Assembly (NCBI GenBank): GCA_963709075.1
Contig: CAVPUY010000011.1
Span: 1-64,000 of the forward strand
DNA length: 64,000 nucleotides
Direction: 5' to 3'
From: Palsa-506 sp963709075
GTDB taxonomy: Bacteria > Actinomycetota > Actinomycetes > Streptosporangiales > Streptosporangiaceae
Positions 1 through 8,420 of this stretch are shown one piece after another. The notes below the pieces were generated by a model. It was not told the DNA's origin. It was given only the letters and a program-made list of their open reading frames with translations, and did no database searches. The first letter of the stretch is position 1. Every line of letters begins with the position of its first letter. The position numbers and the translations under genes were made by a program.

Positions 1-223
1 GATTTGATTCCCTATGGAGGCTCCTGTGTCAAGGCCGCGGACGAGGAAGCCGCAGATTTCTTAGCGGCTGGGGGTGATCACCTGACGGGCTGTCCGGGCT
101 GCTCTTCCGGCTTGTCACGGGACGGGACGGGAATGGTTTCCATCGGGATCGCTGTCGGGCTCCCGGATGCATGGGGCACCGTGTTCGCCGGCCCGGCGGC
201 TAGTGGCGCGTTACGATATCCGG

Positions 224-406
224 ATGCGGGAGTGCGCGGAATGCGGCCAGCGGCTGCCCCGCGCGATCCCCGGCCCTGGCCGGCCGCTGGCTTATTGCTC
301 TCCGGCGTGCCGGCAGCGTGCTTACCGCCGTCGCGGCGGCCGGGCATCAGGCACGAGCGGTGCAGAACGCCGGCGGCGGGCGGGCCAGGTCCCGCCGGCA
401 GGCTGA
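224..406 (+). CDS. Small cysteine-motif protein, possible zinc finger
   Basis: A short ORF of about 60 residues. Its first 35 residues contain CAECG, then about 18 residues later YCSPACRQRAYRRR, a spaced CxxC...CxxxC pattern that would suit one zinc ion. The basic run after the last cysteine could contact nucleic acid. I place the start at ATG 224 because the open frame upstream shows no conserved character. The tail after the basic run is low-complexity Gly/Ala/Arg. No partner gene is evident. The Cys pattern and the YCS-ACRQRAYRRR string resemble small actinobacterial proteins near mobile elements, but I cannot assign a function. Strong GC bias means a chance ORF is possible. Confidence 0.35.
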   Translation: MRECAECGQRLPRAIPGPGRPLAYCSPACRQRAYRRRGGRASGTSGAERRRRAGQVPPAG

Positions 407-783
407 GTTCCGGCGGCATCCGGGCATGCCGGTGGCCGCCCCGGCGGCTGCCCGCCGGGCGGCAGTGTTGCGGGGGCCCGGTGTCTGGTCACGGGCCTGG
501 CGTCCTGGCCGCGGCGGGCCGCGGTCCGCCGGGCAGCGTCAGCCTGAAGGTTCCCGGAGCGGAGGGTTCTGCTCAGCCGGTACCGGGTGTGAACGAGGTC
601 CTCGATGAGCCAGAACACGGCGCTGCGCGGCTGGAAGTGGGCCGGGTAGGCGGTCTGGGCCAGGTCATCGAGGATCTCATCGGCGGCGTGCAGCAGCCAT
701 TGCGCGATGGTCTCGGCGTGATCGAGGAGCTGGTGCAGGTCCTCGGCCTGGCCGGGATCCAGGACGATGGCAGGCTCGGGCAT
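322..783 (-). CDS. Small helical protein of unknown function
   Basis: The first 75 residues from the ATG at 783 look like real protein: acidic and leucine-rich, with LDPGQAEDLHQLLDHAETI and AVFWLIEDLVHTRYRLSRTL, predicted as two or three helices. The remaining roughly 75 residues are Arg/Pro/Ala-rich and probably read past the true end, perhaps after a frame break near 560. An in-frame start at 825 exists, but ATG 783 fits the conserved-looking part better. It lies leftward and downstream of the broken IS110 transposase, so it may be cargo or a passenger of mobile DNA. No function can be named. Confidence 0.4.
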   Translation of the reverse strand: MPEPAIVLDPGQAEDLHQLLDHAETIAQWLLHAADEILDDLAQTAYPAHFQPRSAVFWLIEDLVHTRYRLSRTLRSGNLQADAARRTAARRGQDARPVTRHRAPATLPPGGQPPGRPPACPDAAGTQPAGGTWPARRRRSAPLVPDARPPRRR

Positions 784-925
784 GTTCGTGATCCTTTTCG
801 TGGCGGTATGCGGGCAGGGCGGCATGCCCGCGCGGCGGCTGCCGTGCGCGGGATGAGGAGTGATGCCGCGGCCGGCTGCCCGGCAGGCAGGGACTGGCGG
901 GCCGGACTGGCGGGGGGGCGTTGTG

Positions 926-2397
926 TCAGGTGGCGGGCTTGACGTCCTGGCGCTGGCGCCGCGACGATCGGGGACGGGGAGGGTCGCCTCGCCGGTGCGG
1001 CCCGGTTGAGGCCGCCTGAGGGGCCTTCCCCGCCAGCTTGCGGCTGCGGCGGCGCTTGCGGACCTCCTCCGGGACGGTCCACTGCTCGGCGATGATCTTC
1101 TTCGCCTGCGCCGGGGTGACCGGGTGGCCGTTGTTGTCGCAGATCACGTACGGGGTGCCGCGGTTCATCGTTGCCCAGGCCCGCTCGGCGAGGTGGCTGG
1201 CGACAACGCAGGAAGCCTTCAGGTGAGTGGCGCCGCGCTCGGTCATCTGCTGGTGGTAGATCTTCGCGAGCTGCGGGTCCTGCTTGCGGCCGGTGTCCGC
1301 GGCGCGGACGAACGCCGAGCGCAGCAGCGACGGCCCGGCCTTGCTCATCGGCTGGCCCTTGCGGTCGGTCTCCCCGGTCTCGCTGGCCCGCGGCGTCAGC
1401 CCCACATACGACTTGAACCGGGCGCCGTCCCGGAACCGGCCCGGCCGGCCCATGGCGGCGACCAGGACCGGGGCGCTGATCTCGGCGAACCCGGGCAGCG
1501 ACCGGGCCAGCTGCCCGGGATCGGCCTGAAGGTAGTGCCGTTCGCGGGCGGCGGCGTGCACGGCGAGCTCGGCCTGGATGGCTTTCAGCAGCCGGACCTC
1601 GGTGGCGACCTCGGCGGCCAGCTCCTCAAACGGCACGGCCGGGTGATCCCCGTAGAGCTCGATGGCAGATGCCGCGGCGGCCAGCCACTGCCCGGCCCGC
1701 TCCTGGCCCTGCTGCTTGTTCGGACGTCGTGGTGATCAGCCTGGTCAGCTCCGCTTCGCCGGCGGCCAGCAGCGCGCGCGGGTCGGCATAACGCTCCGAG
1801 CACCGCCAGGTCGGCCTTGCCGAGGTCGCCGGTCAGCGGGGTCATCGGCAGCAGCTGCCGGACCAGGTCCTTGATCCGGACCTTGTGCTCGCTTGCCGCC
1901 CGGGTCAGCCGGGCGCACGCCCGGACCCGCCGGTCCAGCGCAGCAGCCGCCGGGCCGGGCAGCTCCAGCTGCTGCAGGCCGCGCGGGTCGGCCAGCGGCA
2001 GCCGTGCCAGCGTCTCGGCGTCGATCCCGTTCGATTTCGCGTGCCGGCGCAGGAACCGGCGCAGGTCCGCGGCCTTCGCCGAGGACACCCGGAACACCGC
2101 GTGGCCCCGGCGGGCGAAGAACACCGCGACCGGCATCCACGCCGGGCCGGTCGGCTCGAACACCACCTCCAGCCGCGTGCCTTCCGCCGCACCGTCCAGC
2201 GCGGCCCGCTCCACCGCTGTCAGTGATGCCACCGTCGGCACGCACGACGAACGGCACACCACCTGCCCGTCAGCCTCCAGTACCCGCACCGAGTGCCGCG
2301 AGGCGATCCCCAGGTCAATCCCGACCAGGCGCCGCGGCACCGGCCGCCCATCTTCCTGCTCCACCAGCCACCACCTATCTGCATCGTCCGGACTCAT
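926..2397 (-). pseudogene. IS110-family transposase, two frame breaks
   Basis: IS110 transposases are DEDD recombinases with an N-terminal RuvC-like domain and a C-terminal Transposase_20 domain. The N-terminal part starts near ATG 2397 and reads RRLVGIDLGIASRHSVRVLE, the usual first acidic motif, followed by FEPTGPAWMPVAVF. The C-terminal part, in another frame, contains LPGFAEISAPVLVAAMG and YVGLTPRASETGETDRKGQP, the Transposase_20 core. Joining them needs two shifts: one near 1797, where an extra G breaks VLERYADPRALL, and one near 1715, in the CAG-rich stretch before QGQERAGQWLAAAASA. The reconstructed product of about 490 residues is near family length. Either the element is dead or the read has indels. 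No clear terminal repeats are seen, as expected for IS110. Confidence 0.85.
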
Positions 2398-2890
2398 CAG
2401 TTCCGGCGGCACAGCAGGCAGCAACACGATCGGCCACGGTCCCAGGGTGCAAGAGCCCGGCAACGGCTCCCACTCATGTGCTGCAACCGGGCCAGGCCCA
2501 TCAGCCGGGCTGGCCCACTTCCCTGATGCGGGTCATCCGTGGCCAGGCCAGCAGTGGCAATCAAATCCGCGAGGCCCGGGGGACAAAGCACCGGCCTCAG
2601 AACCAAAATCGTCGCCACCTACCGGACCAGCCGGGGATGCTCATGCAACCCTGGAACCCCGCGCTGATCAAGCGCCGGAGTTCCTTACATGAACCCGCGA
2701 CCTCTGGTTTGGATCGGCACCTTGCCGACCACCACCGAACGTTGCGGGATGCAGCCGGATCCTGCGTGTTGATGAGGAGGATTCCTCGCTGACGGTTCCG
2801 ACTGTACCCGTGGGACTCCTGACTCTTCCGGCTGTTCTTGGAGGGTTGATGGAGGGCGATCGAATCTCGCGACCGGGCACTCGGGTTCGC
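2398..2890. other. Gene-free stretch
   Basis: About 490 bases between the IS110 start and the HepT gene. Only short, poorly composed ORFs occur. Part of it is probably the non-coding end of the IS110 element, where its guide RNA would be expected, but I see no convincing structure or end repeat. Confidence 0.4.
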
Positions 2891-3259
2891 TCAGTCCCCG
2901 TCGGACTCTTCACTGATCGTTGCGTCCGCCGCGTCGAACAGCGTCTCGAGCGATCGCTTCCAATCGGGCAGATCGCGCGAGAGCGTCAGCCAGGTGAGCT
3001 CGCGGTTGATCTCGTCATACAGATGGATCAGGAAGTTCCGGTTCGCGACCGCGAGCGCCCAATCGACGCCGTCTGGCGCGAGCACGTCGAGCCCGGACAA
3101 TCGGTTCGCGGCCTCGCCGAGCTTCATCATCAGGGAGTCGCCGGCTTCCTGCAGCAGGCCGTCGGCCAGGTAGGCCGTCTTGCCTCGCTCAACGATCTCG
3201 TCGACACGATTGAGCCATCCGTTGATGTGGATGAGTTCCTTGGCCGTCTTGCGCTCCAT
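2891..3259 (-). CDS. hepT: HepT-like HEPN ribonuclease toxin
   Basis: A 122-residue all-helical HEPN protein (old DUF86). Residues 74-81 read RNFLIHLY, the exact RX4HXY active-site motif of HepT. In the family the Arg and His cleave RNA, and the Tyr is the residue that the partner MntA modifies with AMP. It is directly downstream of the MntA gene: the stop TGA of mntA and the ATG share one base (TGATG), so translation is coupled and the antitoxin is made first. A TTG lies just before the ATG, but ATG 3259 is the natural start. Length matches the family and no key residue is missing. Confidence 0.88.
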   Translation of the reverse strand: MERKTAKELIHINGWLNRVDEIVERGKTAYLADGLLQEAGDSLMMKLGEAANRLSGLDVLAPDGVDWALAVANRNFLIHLYDEINRELTWLTLSRDLPDWKRSLETLFDAADATISEESDGD

Positions 3260-3732
3260 CAAAGAAGCACCGCATCACGTCGGATGTCGTCATCGATTTT
3301 TGGCTTCAAGCCGCCGTAGTCGATCAGGTCGACCTCACGTCCGAGGACCTCCTCAATCATCTGCTTGAACTGCAGAAGCCCGAACGACGACGTACCTGGC
3401 GGCGACTCGACGATCAGGTCGATGTCAGAGTCCGCGCGTGCTTGCCGACGACCGACGGAACCGAAGACCGCGAGCCGCGTGTAGCCACGCTCCTCGGCTA
3501 GCGCCTTGAGGACGGGGGCCGCCGCATCGAGGAGCAGTTGCGGGTGAACTTCCGCGAGGTCTCTCGCGAATTTGAGCTGCTGACTCACAGCAGGCTGGGT
3601 GATCCCTACGGCGGCTGCGATCTGACGTTGCGACATCCCGGTCGCGACCATCGCCCGCAGGGCGAGAACGCGTCGCAGACGAGCGACATCCTCCTCGCGA
3701 CGCGCATCGCGGTACTCCATCACCAACGTCAT
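3259..3732 (-). CDS. mntA: MntA-type nucleotidyltransferase antitoxin with N-terminal HTH
   Basis: A 157-residue protein in two parts. Residues about 33-55 form a helix-turn-helix (MSQRQIAAAVGITQPAVSQQ). Residues about 85-157 are a minimal nucleotidyltransferase domain with GS at 91-92 and D103-I-D105, the GSX10DXD metal and ATP site. In characterised HepT/MntA systems this enzyme attaches AMP to the HepT tyrosine and silences it. The HTH fused in front is the notable part: it suggests the antitoxin also binds DNA and autoregulates the pair. Start ATG 3732; a second in-frame ATG is at 3720. It overlaps hepT by one base. No flanking defence genes are seen. Confidence 0.85.
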   Translation of the reverse strand: MTLVMEYRDARREEDVARLRRVLALRAMVATGMSQRQIAAAVGITQPAVSQQLKFARDLAEVHPQLLLDAAAPVLKALAEERGYTRLAVFGSVGRRQARADSDIDLIVESPPGTSSFGLLQFKQMIEEVLGREVDLIDYGGLKPKIDDDIRRDAVLL

Positions 3733-3992
3733 AAGGCTACCTTATCAGCGCCTCGCGGTCGTCGCCAAGGCGTGTGATCAGAAGACAGCGCTGAGCATGG
3801 CGTCACGCGGTCGGACCCGCAGACGGGCGCGGACGGGCCTGGTGCGATCGAGCCCGGGTCCCGGAGGCAGGTGAAGACCCGTCGCCAAGGTGCTGCACAC
3901 CGCCGCCCATGACGCTTCAAGAGGTCCTAGCAACTCGACCAGTCAGCGCGGCATGCCAAGTTGCCGACGCCCATGAGCGGAAGGGGAACGGG

Positions 3993-4964
3993 CTACTTGA
4001 TTGCGACGGCACTGAGCGGCGATCCGGACGCGCCGGTGAGCGGCAGCGGTGGCGCAGCGAACATGAACTCGTAGACACCGTCAGCCGCGCAATGCTCAGC
4101 TAGCGCGTCCAGATCGAAAATCTCCCCGAAAGCAAGCCCCATGTGCACCAGCGCGACGACGTGCAGCGGCTGGAAGAAGTCAATCTCGTTCGGCCGGACT
4201 TCGTTGCCCCACGTGTCAGTGACGACGGCCGCGACTTCGTTCTCGTACAGCCACGGCACGGTGTACAACGACAGGCCAGGTGACGCTCCGCCCGCATAGT
4301 CGCCCCAACGGCCGCGCCGCGCACCGAGGAAGCCGGTCCGGACAATGACTGCGTCACCCGAGCGAACAGCGACGTTCTGGGCTGCCGCGACCGCTTCGAG
4401 CTCGTCCACCGTGATCGCGTGGCCGGGTTCGAGGGCGTCCACCTTCGCCCAGCGGGCCACGTCGAGGAGCACCCCGCGCATCACGTGCCGGGTGGTGCCG
4501 TGCTCGATTCCGTTGCGAGCGGCACCGGCACTACTCACCTCGGCGGCGCTGTACCCGTTGTACATCCGACCCTCGAAGAACACGTGTGAGAGCGAATCCC
4601 ACTGAGTTCCGGCCTGGGTCGGCAGGATGACGACGTCGTCGGAGTACCCGACCCCCCTGGCCGGTCCGTAAGGTCCGAGGACGTCTTGGGCACCGCCGAG
4701 ATGGTCGGTGCCGGTCGCGGTCACCATGAGCTGGGGATTCTGACGGAGCCCGCCCACCTGGCAGCCGTGGGCGTCGTAGGGCAGGCTCATCGAGATCACC
4801 TCGCCCGTGCGCACGAGGGCTGCTGCAGAGCGGACCTGGTCGGGCCCCACGAAGTTCAGTGCCCCCAGCTGATCGTCCTCGCCCCACCTACCCCAGTTGC
4901 TGTACTTCTCGATGTACTCCCGTACGACGGTGGGCACCACATCGGATGCTGTCTGCTCGGTCAT
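3993..4964 (-). CDS. Cyclase-family metal hydrolase (kynurenine formamidase-like)
   Basis: A 323-residue member of the cyclase family (PF04199), metal-dependent hydrolases that open amide or cyclic bonds. The metal site appears as GTQWDSLSHVFFEG, a Gln variant of the usual H-G-T-H-x-D-x-x-x-H motif that is common in one branch, followed by MYNG. C-terminal blocks DAVIVRTGFL and VVTDTWGNEVRP also match. I start at ATG 4964 (MTEQTASD); the frame stays open to 5357, but that sequence is the overlapping upstream gene in another frame. It is the third gene of a leftward set after FAH and an unknown protein, with 28 bases to its neighbour. The substrate is unknown; the context suggests opening a ring in a catabolic path. 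Confidence 0.8.
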   Translation of the reverse strand: MTEQTASDVVPTVVREYIEKYSNWGRWGEDDQLGALNFVGPDQVRSAAALVRTGEVISMSLPYDAHGCQVGGLRQNPQLMVTATGTDHLGGAQDVLGPYGPARGVGYSDDVVILPTQAGTQWDSLSHVFFEGRMYNGYSAAEVSSAGAARNGIEHGTTRHVMRGVLLDVARWAKVDALEPGHAITVDELEAVAAAQNVAVRSGDAVIVRTGFLGARRGRWGDYAGGASPGLSLYTVPWLYENEVAAVVTDTWGNEVRPNEIDFFQPLHVVALVHMGLAFGEIFDLDALAEHCAADGVYEFMFAAPPLPLTGASGSPLSAVAIK

Positions 4965-4992
4965 GTCCGGCGTCCTCGAGCTTCCGACGCGA

Positions 4993-5715
4993 CTAGGCGT
5001 CGACGCCCGGGATGACGACCGGGACGACAGAGGTGGACGACCGCCCCAGCGCGTTGCCGGCGTGGATGAACCAGTTGGCGTACTCGACAGCAAGGTGCCG
5101 TCGGTGGCTCTCGATGAACTCCTCCGGCACTGCGGACGGGAAGTAGATCGCCAGTGAGGCGTCGAACCCGGTCTCGGTGTCGCGGAACTGGTGGAGGGCG
5201 TGGCCGAACGGGGTGCCGTCAGGCAACGCGAGGTTGGCCACCATCCGGTGCGGGTAGTCGGCCGCGGGCTCCTCGACCGCCTGCGACTCGTCGACGAAGG
5301 TGATGTGGGTGTCCGAGATGAGGTGCCCGAGGTTCTCGACGACCCGCACGCGGCCACCCTCGGAGCTGGTGAAGGCGAAGTGCTCGGGATGGGACGCGAA
5401 CAGTCTCGGCTCGTCGGCGTCGGCCATGATCTTCTGGGCGTACTGCAAGAACTCCGTGGCCGTGAGGCCCTGGACGCTCAGGTGGGTGCGGGCCGGCTGG
5501 ACCGTGCCGTCGGATGCGGCGACCCATTGCGCCAGGATCTCGTTCGATGCCTCGAGGTCCTGCTTGAACAGCTCGAGGATCCGCTCCTTGCCGAGCGCAG
5601 ACTTCAGCTTCGCGAGCGCCCGCCGTGCGAAGTAGAGCTCCCAGTCGTCTACGGTGCCCGGCGATGTCGGTCCGGAGACGAGTCTGACGTCAACTGCGGT
5701 CGTCGTGGTGGGCAT
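4993..5715 (-). CDS. Protein of unknown function in FAH/cyclase operon
   Basis: A 240-residue soluble protein with good codon use and a clean ATG at 5715 (MPTTTTAVDVRLVSG). I do not recognise its family. It is mixed alpha/beta with moderate acidity, no signal peptide and no membrane segments. Conserved-looking blocks include VDDWELYFARRALAKLKSAL, HPEHFAFTSSEGGRVRVVEN and LAVEYANWFIHAGNALGR. It sits between an FAH hydrolase (39 bases) and a cyclase-family hydrolase (28 bases), all on the same strand, so it is very likely co-transcribed and may act on the same substrate, as an enzyme or accessory subunit. The N-terminal helical part and the middle beta part with His and Glu residues leave an enzymatic role open. 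Confidence 0.75.
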   Translation of the reverse strand: MPTTTTAVDVRLVSGPTSPGTVDDWELYFARRALAKLKSALGKERILELFKQDLEASNEILAQWVAASDGTVQPARTHLSVQGLTATEFLQYAQKIMADADEPRLFASHPEHFAFTSSEGGRVRVVENLGHLISDTHITFVDESQAVEEPAADYPHRMVANLALPDGTPFGHALHQFRDTETGFDASLAIYFPSAVPEEFIESHRRHLAVEYANWFIHAGNALGRSSTSVVPVVIPGVDA

Positions 5716-5754
5716 GATGTTGAACTCCTTGCTGTCGCTTTGCGGATGTCCGGT

Positions 5755-6684
5755 TCAGAAGCCGGTGCTGAGCGGAACCGGGGTGGGCCCTGCTGTCACT
5801 CGCTGGACCGTTGTTCCAAGGACCTCGATCGTGAGCGACACTTCGTCGCCGGGCTGGAGCCAGCCCGGAAACACGGCTGGACTCGACACGTAGTGCTCGA
5901 AGAGACATCCGGTGGGGACCGTCCCTGAACCGATGACGTCGCCTGGTCGCAGCTCGGTGCCTCGCGAGGTGTAAGCGATCATGTCTGCGAAGTCCCAGTC
6001 GATGCTGTCCCAGCGGCCTGCGCTGATCTGACGACCGTTCACAGATGCCGTCATCCCCAGCGCGAAGCCTTTGCCGGAGCGAAAGGCCTCGATCTCGTCG
6101 GGCGTGACCAGAGTTGGGCCGAGCGTGAGGGCGCCGTCCTTGCTCTTGGCGGGCCCGGCGCCCAACGGAAGCTCTCGAACCTGAAGGTCGCGTGCGCTCC
6201 AATCGCACAGGATCGTGTACCCGGCGATGTGCTCCTCGGCGCGGTTGTGCGGGATGTCGCGACCGGCCTTGCCGATCACGGCCGCAACCTCGAGCTCGAA
6301 GTCGAACTGTGTCGAGCCGGGTGAGATCGGGACATCGTCGTAGGGCCCGATCACCGCAGGGTTGGTGAAGTAGAAGGCCGGGACTTGTTCATACCGCTCA
6401 TCGATGGTCAGTCCGACTGGCGCCGCGCAGTTGCGCAGGTGCTCGAGGAAGCCGAGGCAGTCGCGGACCGACGGGGGCTGCAATGGGGCCATCACCTCGA
6501 CAGCCTCAAGCGCGACGGCATGGTCCGGGACCCTGATCAAGCCGCTGACGTGCGCATCCAGCTCGTCGTCTGCTCGCAGCAGATCGAGCAAGGTCGTGCC
6601 GGGCTCCAGCCCGTGCACGACGCCGTCTGTGTCGAGCGTCCCGACGCGTTGGATCCCCTGGTGCCTGTAGGTCAGTAGGCGCAT
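5755..6684 (-). CDS. Fumarylacetoacetate hydrolase (FAH) family protein
   Basis: A 309-residue FAH-superfamily enzyme. These use a divalent metal to hydrate, decarboxylate or cleave beta-diketo or keto-enol acids. The metal ligands are visible as FDFELEVAAVIG (the E-x-E pair, about residue 150) and ILCDWSARDLQ (Asp, about 185). The C-terminus has GDVIGSGTVPTGC and LQPGDEVSLTIEVLG, the usual closing blocks. The length fits the single-domain homoprotocatechuate isomerase type. It is the first gene of a leftward operon and faces a divergent ABC transporter operon across a 220-base gap that holds repeated operator-like motifs. The exact substrate cannot be told. Confidence 0.85.
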   Translation of the reverse strand: MRLLTYRHQGIQRVGTLDTDGVVHGLEPGTTLLDLLRADDELDAHVSGLIRVPDHAVALEAVEVMAPLQPPSVRDCLGFLEHLRNCAAPVGLTIDERYEQVPAFYFTNPAVIGPYDDVPISPGSTQFDFELEVAAVIGKAGRDIPHNRAEEHIAGYTILCDWSARDLQVRELPLGAGPAKSKDGALTLGPTLVTPDEIEAFRSGKGFALGMTASVNGRQISAGRWDSIDWDFADMIAYTSRGTELRPGDVIGSGTVPTGCLFEHYVSSPAVFPGWLQPGDEVSLTIEVLGTTVQRVTAGPTPVPLSTGF

Positions 6685-6750
6685 CGGTGGTCGCTTCCGT
6701 GGAGGCCCTCGGTGTGTGTCATCGCAGCGATCGCCTCCATGTCAGCCAGG

Positions 6751-6840
6751 TTAACGCAGTTCCTCTTGCATCAAGGTAGATGACGATGGCCGTTAACGCA
6801 ATAGCCCTGGCAACAGTTTTCGCAGTAGGTCTTGCGTTAA
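6751..6840. promoter_or_regulatory. Three TTAACGCA motifs in the divergent FAH/ABC promoter region
   Basis: TTAACGCA occurs at 6751-6758 and 6793-6800, and its reverse complement TGCGTTAA at 6833-6840. Starts are 42 and 40 bases apart, about four helical turns, so bound proteins would face the same side. The region separates two divergent operons. This looks like an operator for one regulator controlling both. Which regulator is unknown; the nearest TetR genes are 6-8 kb away. Confidence 0.6.
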
Positions 6841-6904
6841 GAGGTGGGGCGACCTAGGGTCCTCCGAAACGCGGGCCTTCCGCCCCTAGTCCAGGGAGAC
6901 GACA

Positions 6905-8420
6905 TTGAGCGAGACCGCCGCCCTGGTGTTCGCGAACGTGAGCAAGACCTTCAACGGCGTCACGGTGCTGGACGAGGTATCGCTGACCGTGCGCGCAGGT
7001 ACCGTGCATGGCCTCATCGGTCACAACGGTTCCGGTAAGTCGACACTCATCAAGGTCTTGGCAGGCTTCCACCAACCTGATGAGCCAACAGTCGGGGCGG
7101 CGTTCGGCAACCCGCTTGATCTGGGAAGCCACCGATCAGCCCATGCTGCCGGGCTTCGGTTCGTCCACCAGGATCTTGGTCTGGTCGATCGGCTGAACAC
7201 CGTCGACAACCTCGCACTCGGCACCGGTTACCCGACTCGAGGCGGCATCACCATCGATTGGTCCGAAGCCTGCGCCCGGTCCCGATCTGTGATCAGCTCG
7301 CTCGGGTTCACCTTCGACGTCCGGCGACTGTCGGCGAGCTGAGCGCTGCACAGCGCACCGGAGTTGCCATCGCTCGTGCCTTGCAGGAATGGTCGGGCAG
7401 GCGGGCCGTGGTCGTTCTGGACGAGCCAACGGCCGCGATGCCCGCGCATGAAGCGGCGATCTTGTTCGAAGCAGTTCGCCGCCTCAGCTCACAGGGCCTC
7501 GGGGTGCTGCACGTCACCCACCACCTCAACGAGGTCCTCGACCTCGCTGATGACGTCACAGTCCTCCGCAATGGCCGAGTCATCGAGTCCCGACGGGCCG
7601 ACGGATTGTCACACCGGGAACTTGTCAGACTCATCGTCGGTGAAACGCACGGCTCGAACGCAGTCAACGGGACCGACCGAACCTCCGAGCCGGGACCAGT
7701 GGTCCTCGAGGCCGAGCAGCTCGGGCCGGCGTACTTGCCGACTTCGACCTGTGCCTGCGCGCCGGGGAGATCGTCGGAGTGTTGACGGCTCGGGGCGCGA
7801 GTCGGTCGCCCCCGCGCTGAGCGGCAACCTCAGTCGTAGCGGCAGGCTCGAGGTGTTGGCCGCGCCATTCCGGCGGGGCGGCCCAGAGAATCGATACGCG
7901 CGGGTGTGGGCTACGTGCCGGCCGACCGGCTCCGCAACGGCGTCATACCTGCCCTGGACGTCTCATCAAATCTGACTCTCGCCGACCTCGTCTCGGTCCG
8001 CCGCTTCGGTCTCCTCAACGCACGAGCGGAGGCCGCTGACTCCCAGATCTGGATGAACAACGTCGCAGTCGACAAGTCCAAGGCGAGGGCGCCGATCCTG
8101 ACACTCAGCGGAGGAAATCAGCAGAAGGTAATGGTCGGGCGGTGGCTACGTCGCCAACTGCGGTCCTGCTTCTCGACGAGCCGACGCAGGGAGTCGATGT
8201 CGGCGCCAGCGCCCTCATCTATGCCCTCGTGCGCCGCGCGGCCGGCTCGGGGTGTGGCGTCATCGTCTGCTCCTCCGACACAGAGGAGCTCGCCAGCCTC
8301 TGCGACCGGGTCATCGTGGTGGCGCACGGACAACAAGTAGGCGAGCTGACCGGAGCCGACCTCAACGTCGAAGCGATCGACACGCTCGCTCTCTCACAGA
8401 AACCCGGTGCCCCGGCATGA
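6905..8420 (+). pseudogene. Sugar-type ABC importer ATPase (RbsA/MglA-like), several frame breaks
   Basis: A two-domain import ATPase of about 505 codons, the normal length, spread over three frames. The first domain starts at TTG 6905 after an AGGGAG ribosome site and has Walker A GHNGSGKSTLIK, signature LSAAQRTGVAIARAL, Walker B VVVLDEPTAAM and switch HVTHH. The second domain has LSGGNQQKVMVGRWL and LLLDEPTQGVDVGAS. Frame changes fall near 7325, between 7720 and 7880, and near 8145; at least four indels are needed. The second domain Walker A is not readable. The end overlaps the permease by ATGA, the intact operon arrangement. Either the transporter is dead or the sequence has errors; the intact permease next to it leaves both open. 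Confidence 0.85.

Noticed and set aside
4..942. 312-codon plus-strand open frame at the window start
   Set aside because: Gly/Ala/Pro/Arg-rich without any protein-like block; overlaps better candidates on both strands.
3729..3920. 63-codon minus-strand ORF upstream of mntA
   Set aside because: Cys/Arg/Pro-rich with no ribosome site and no coding character.
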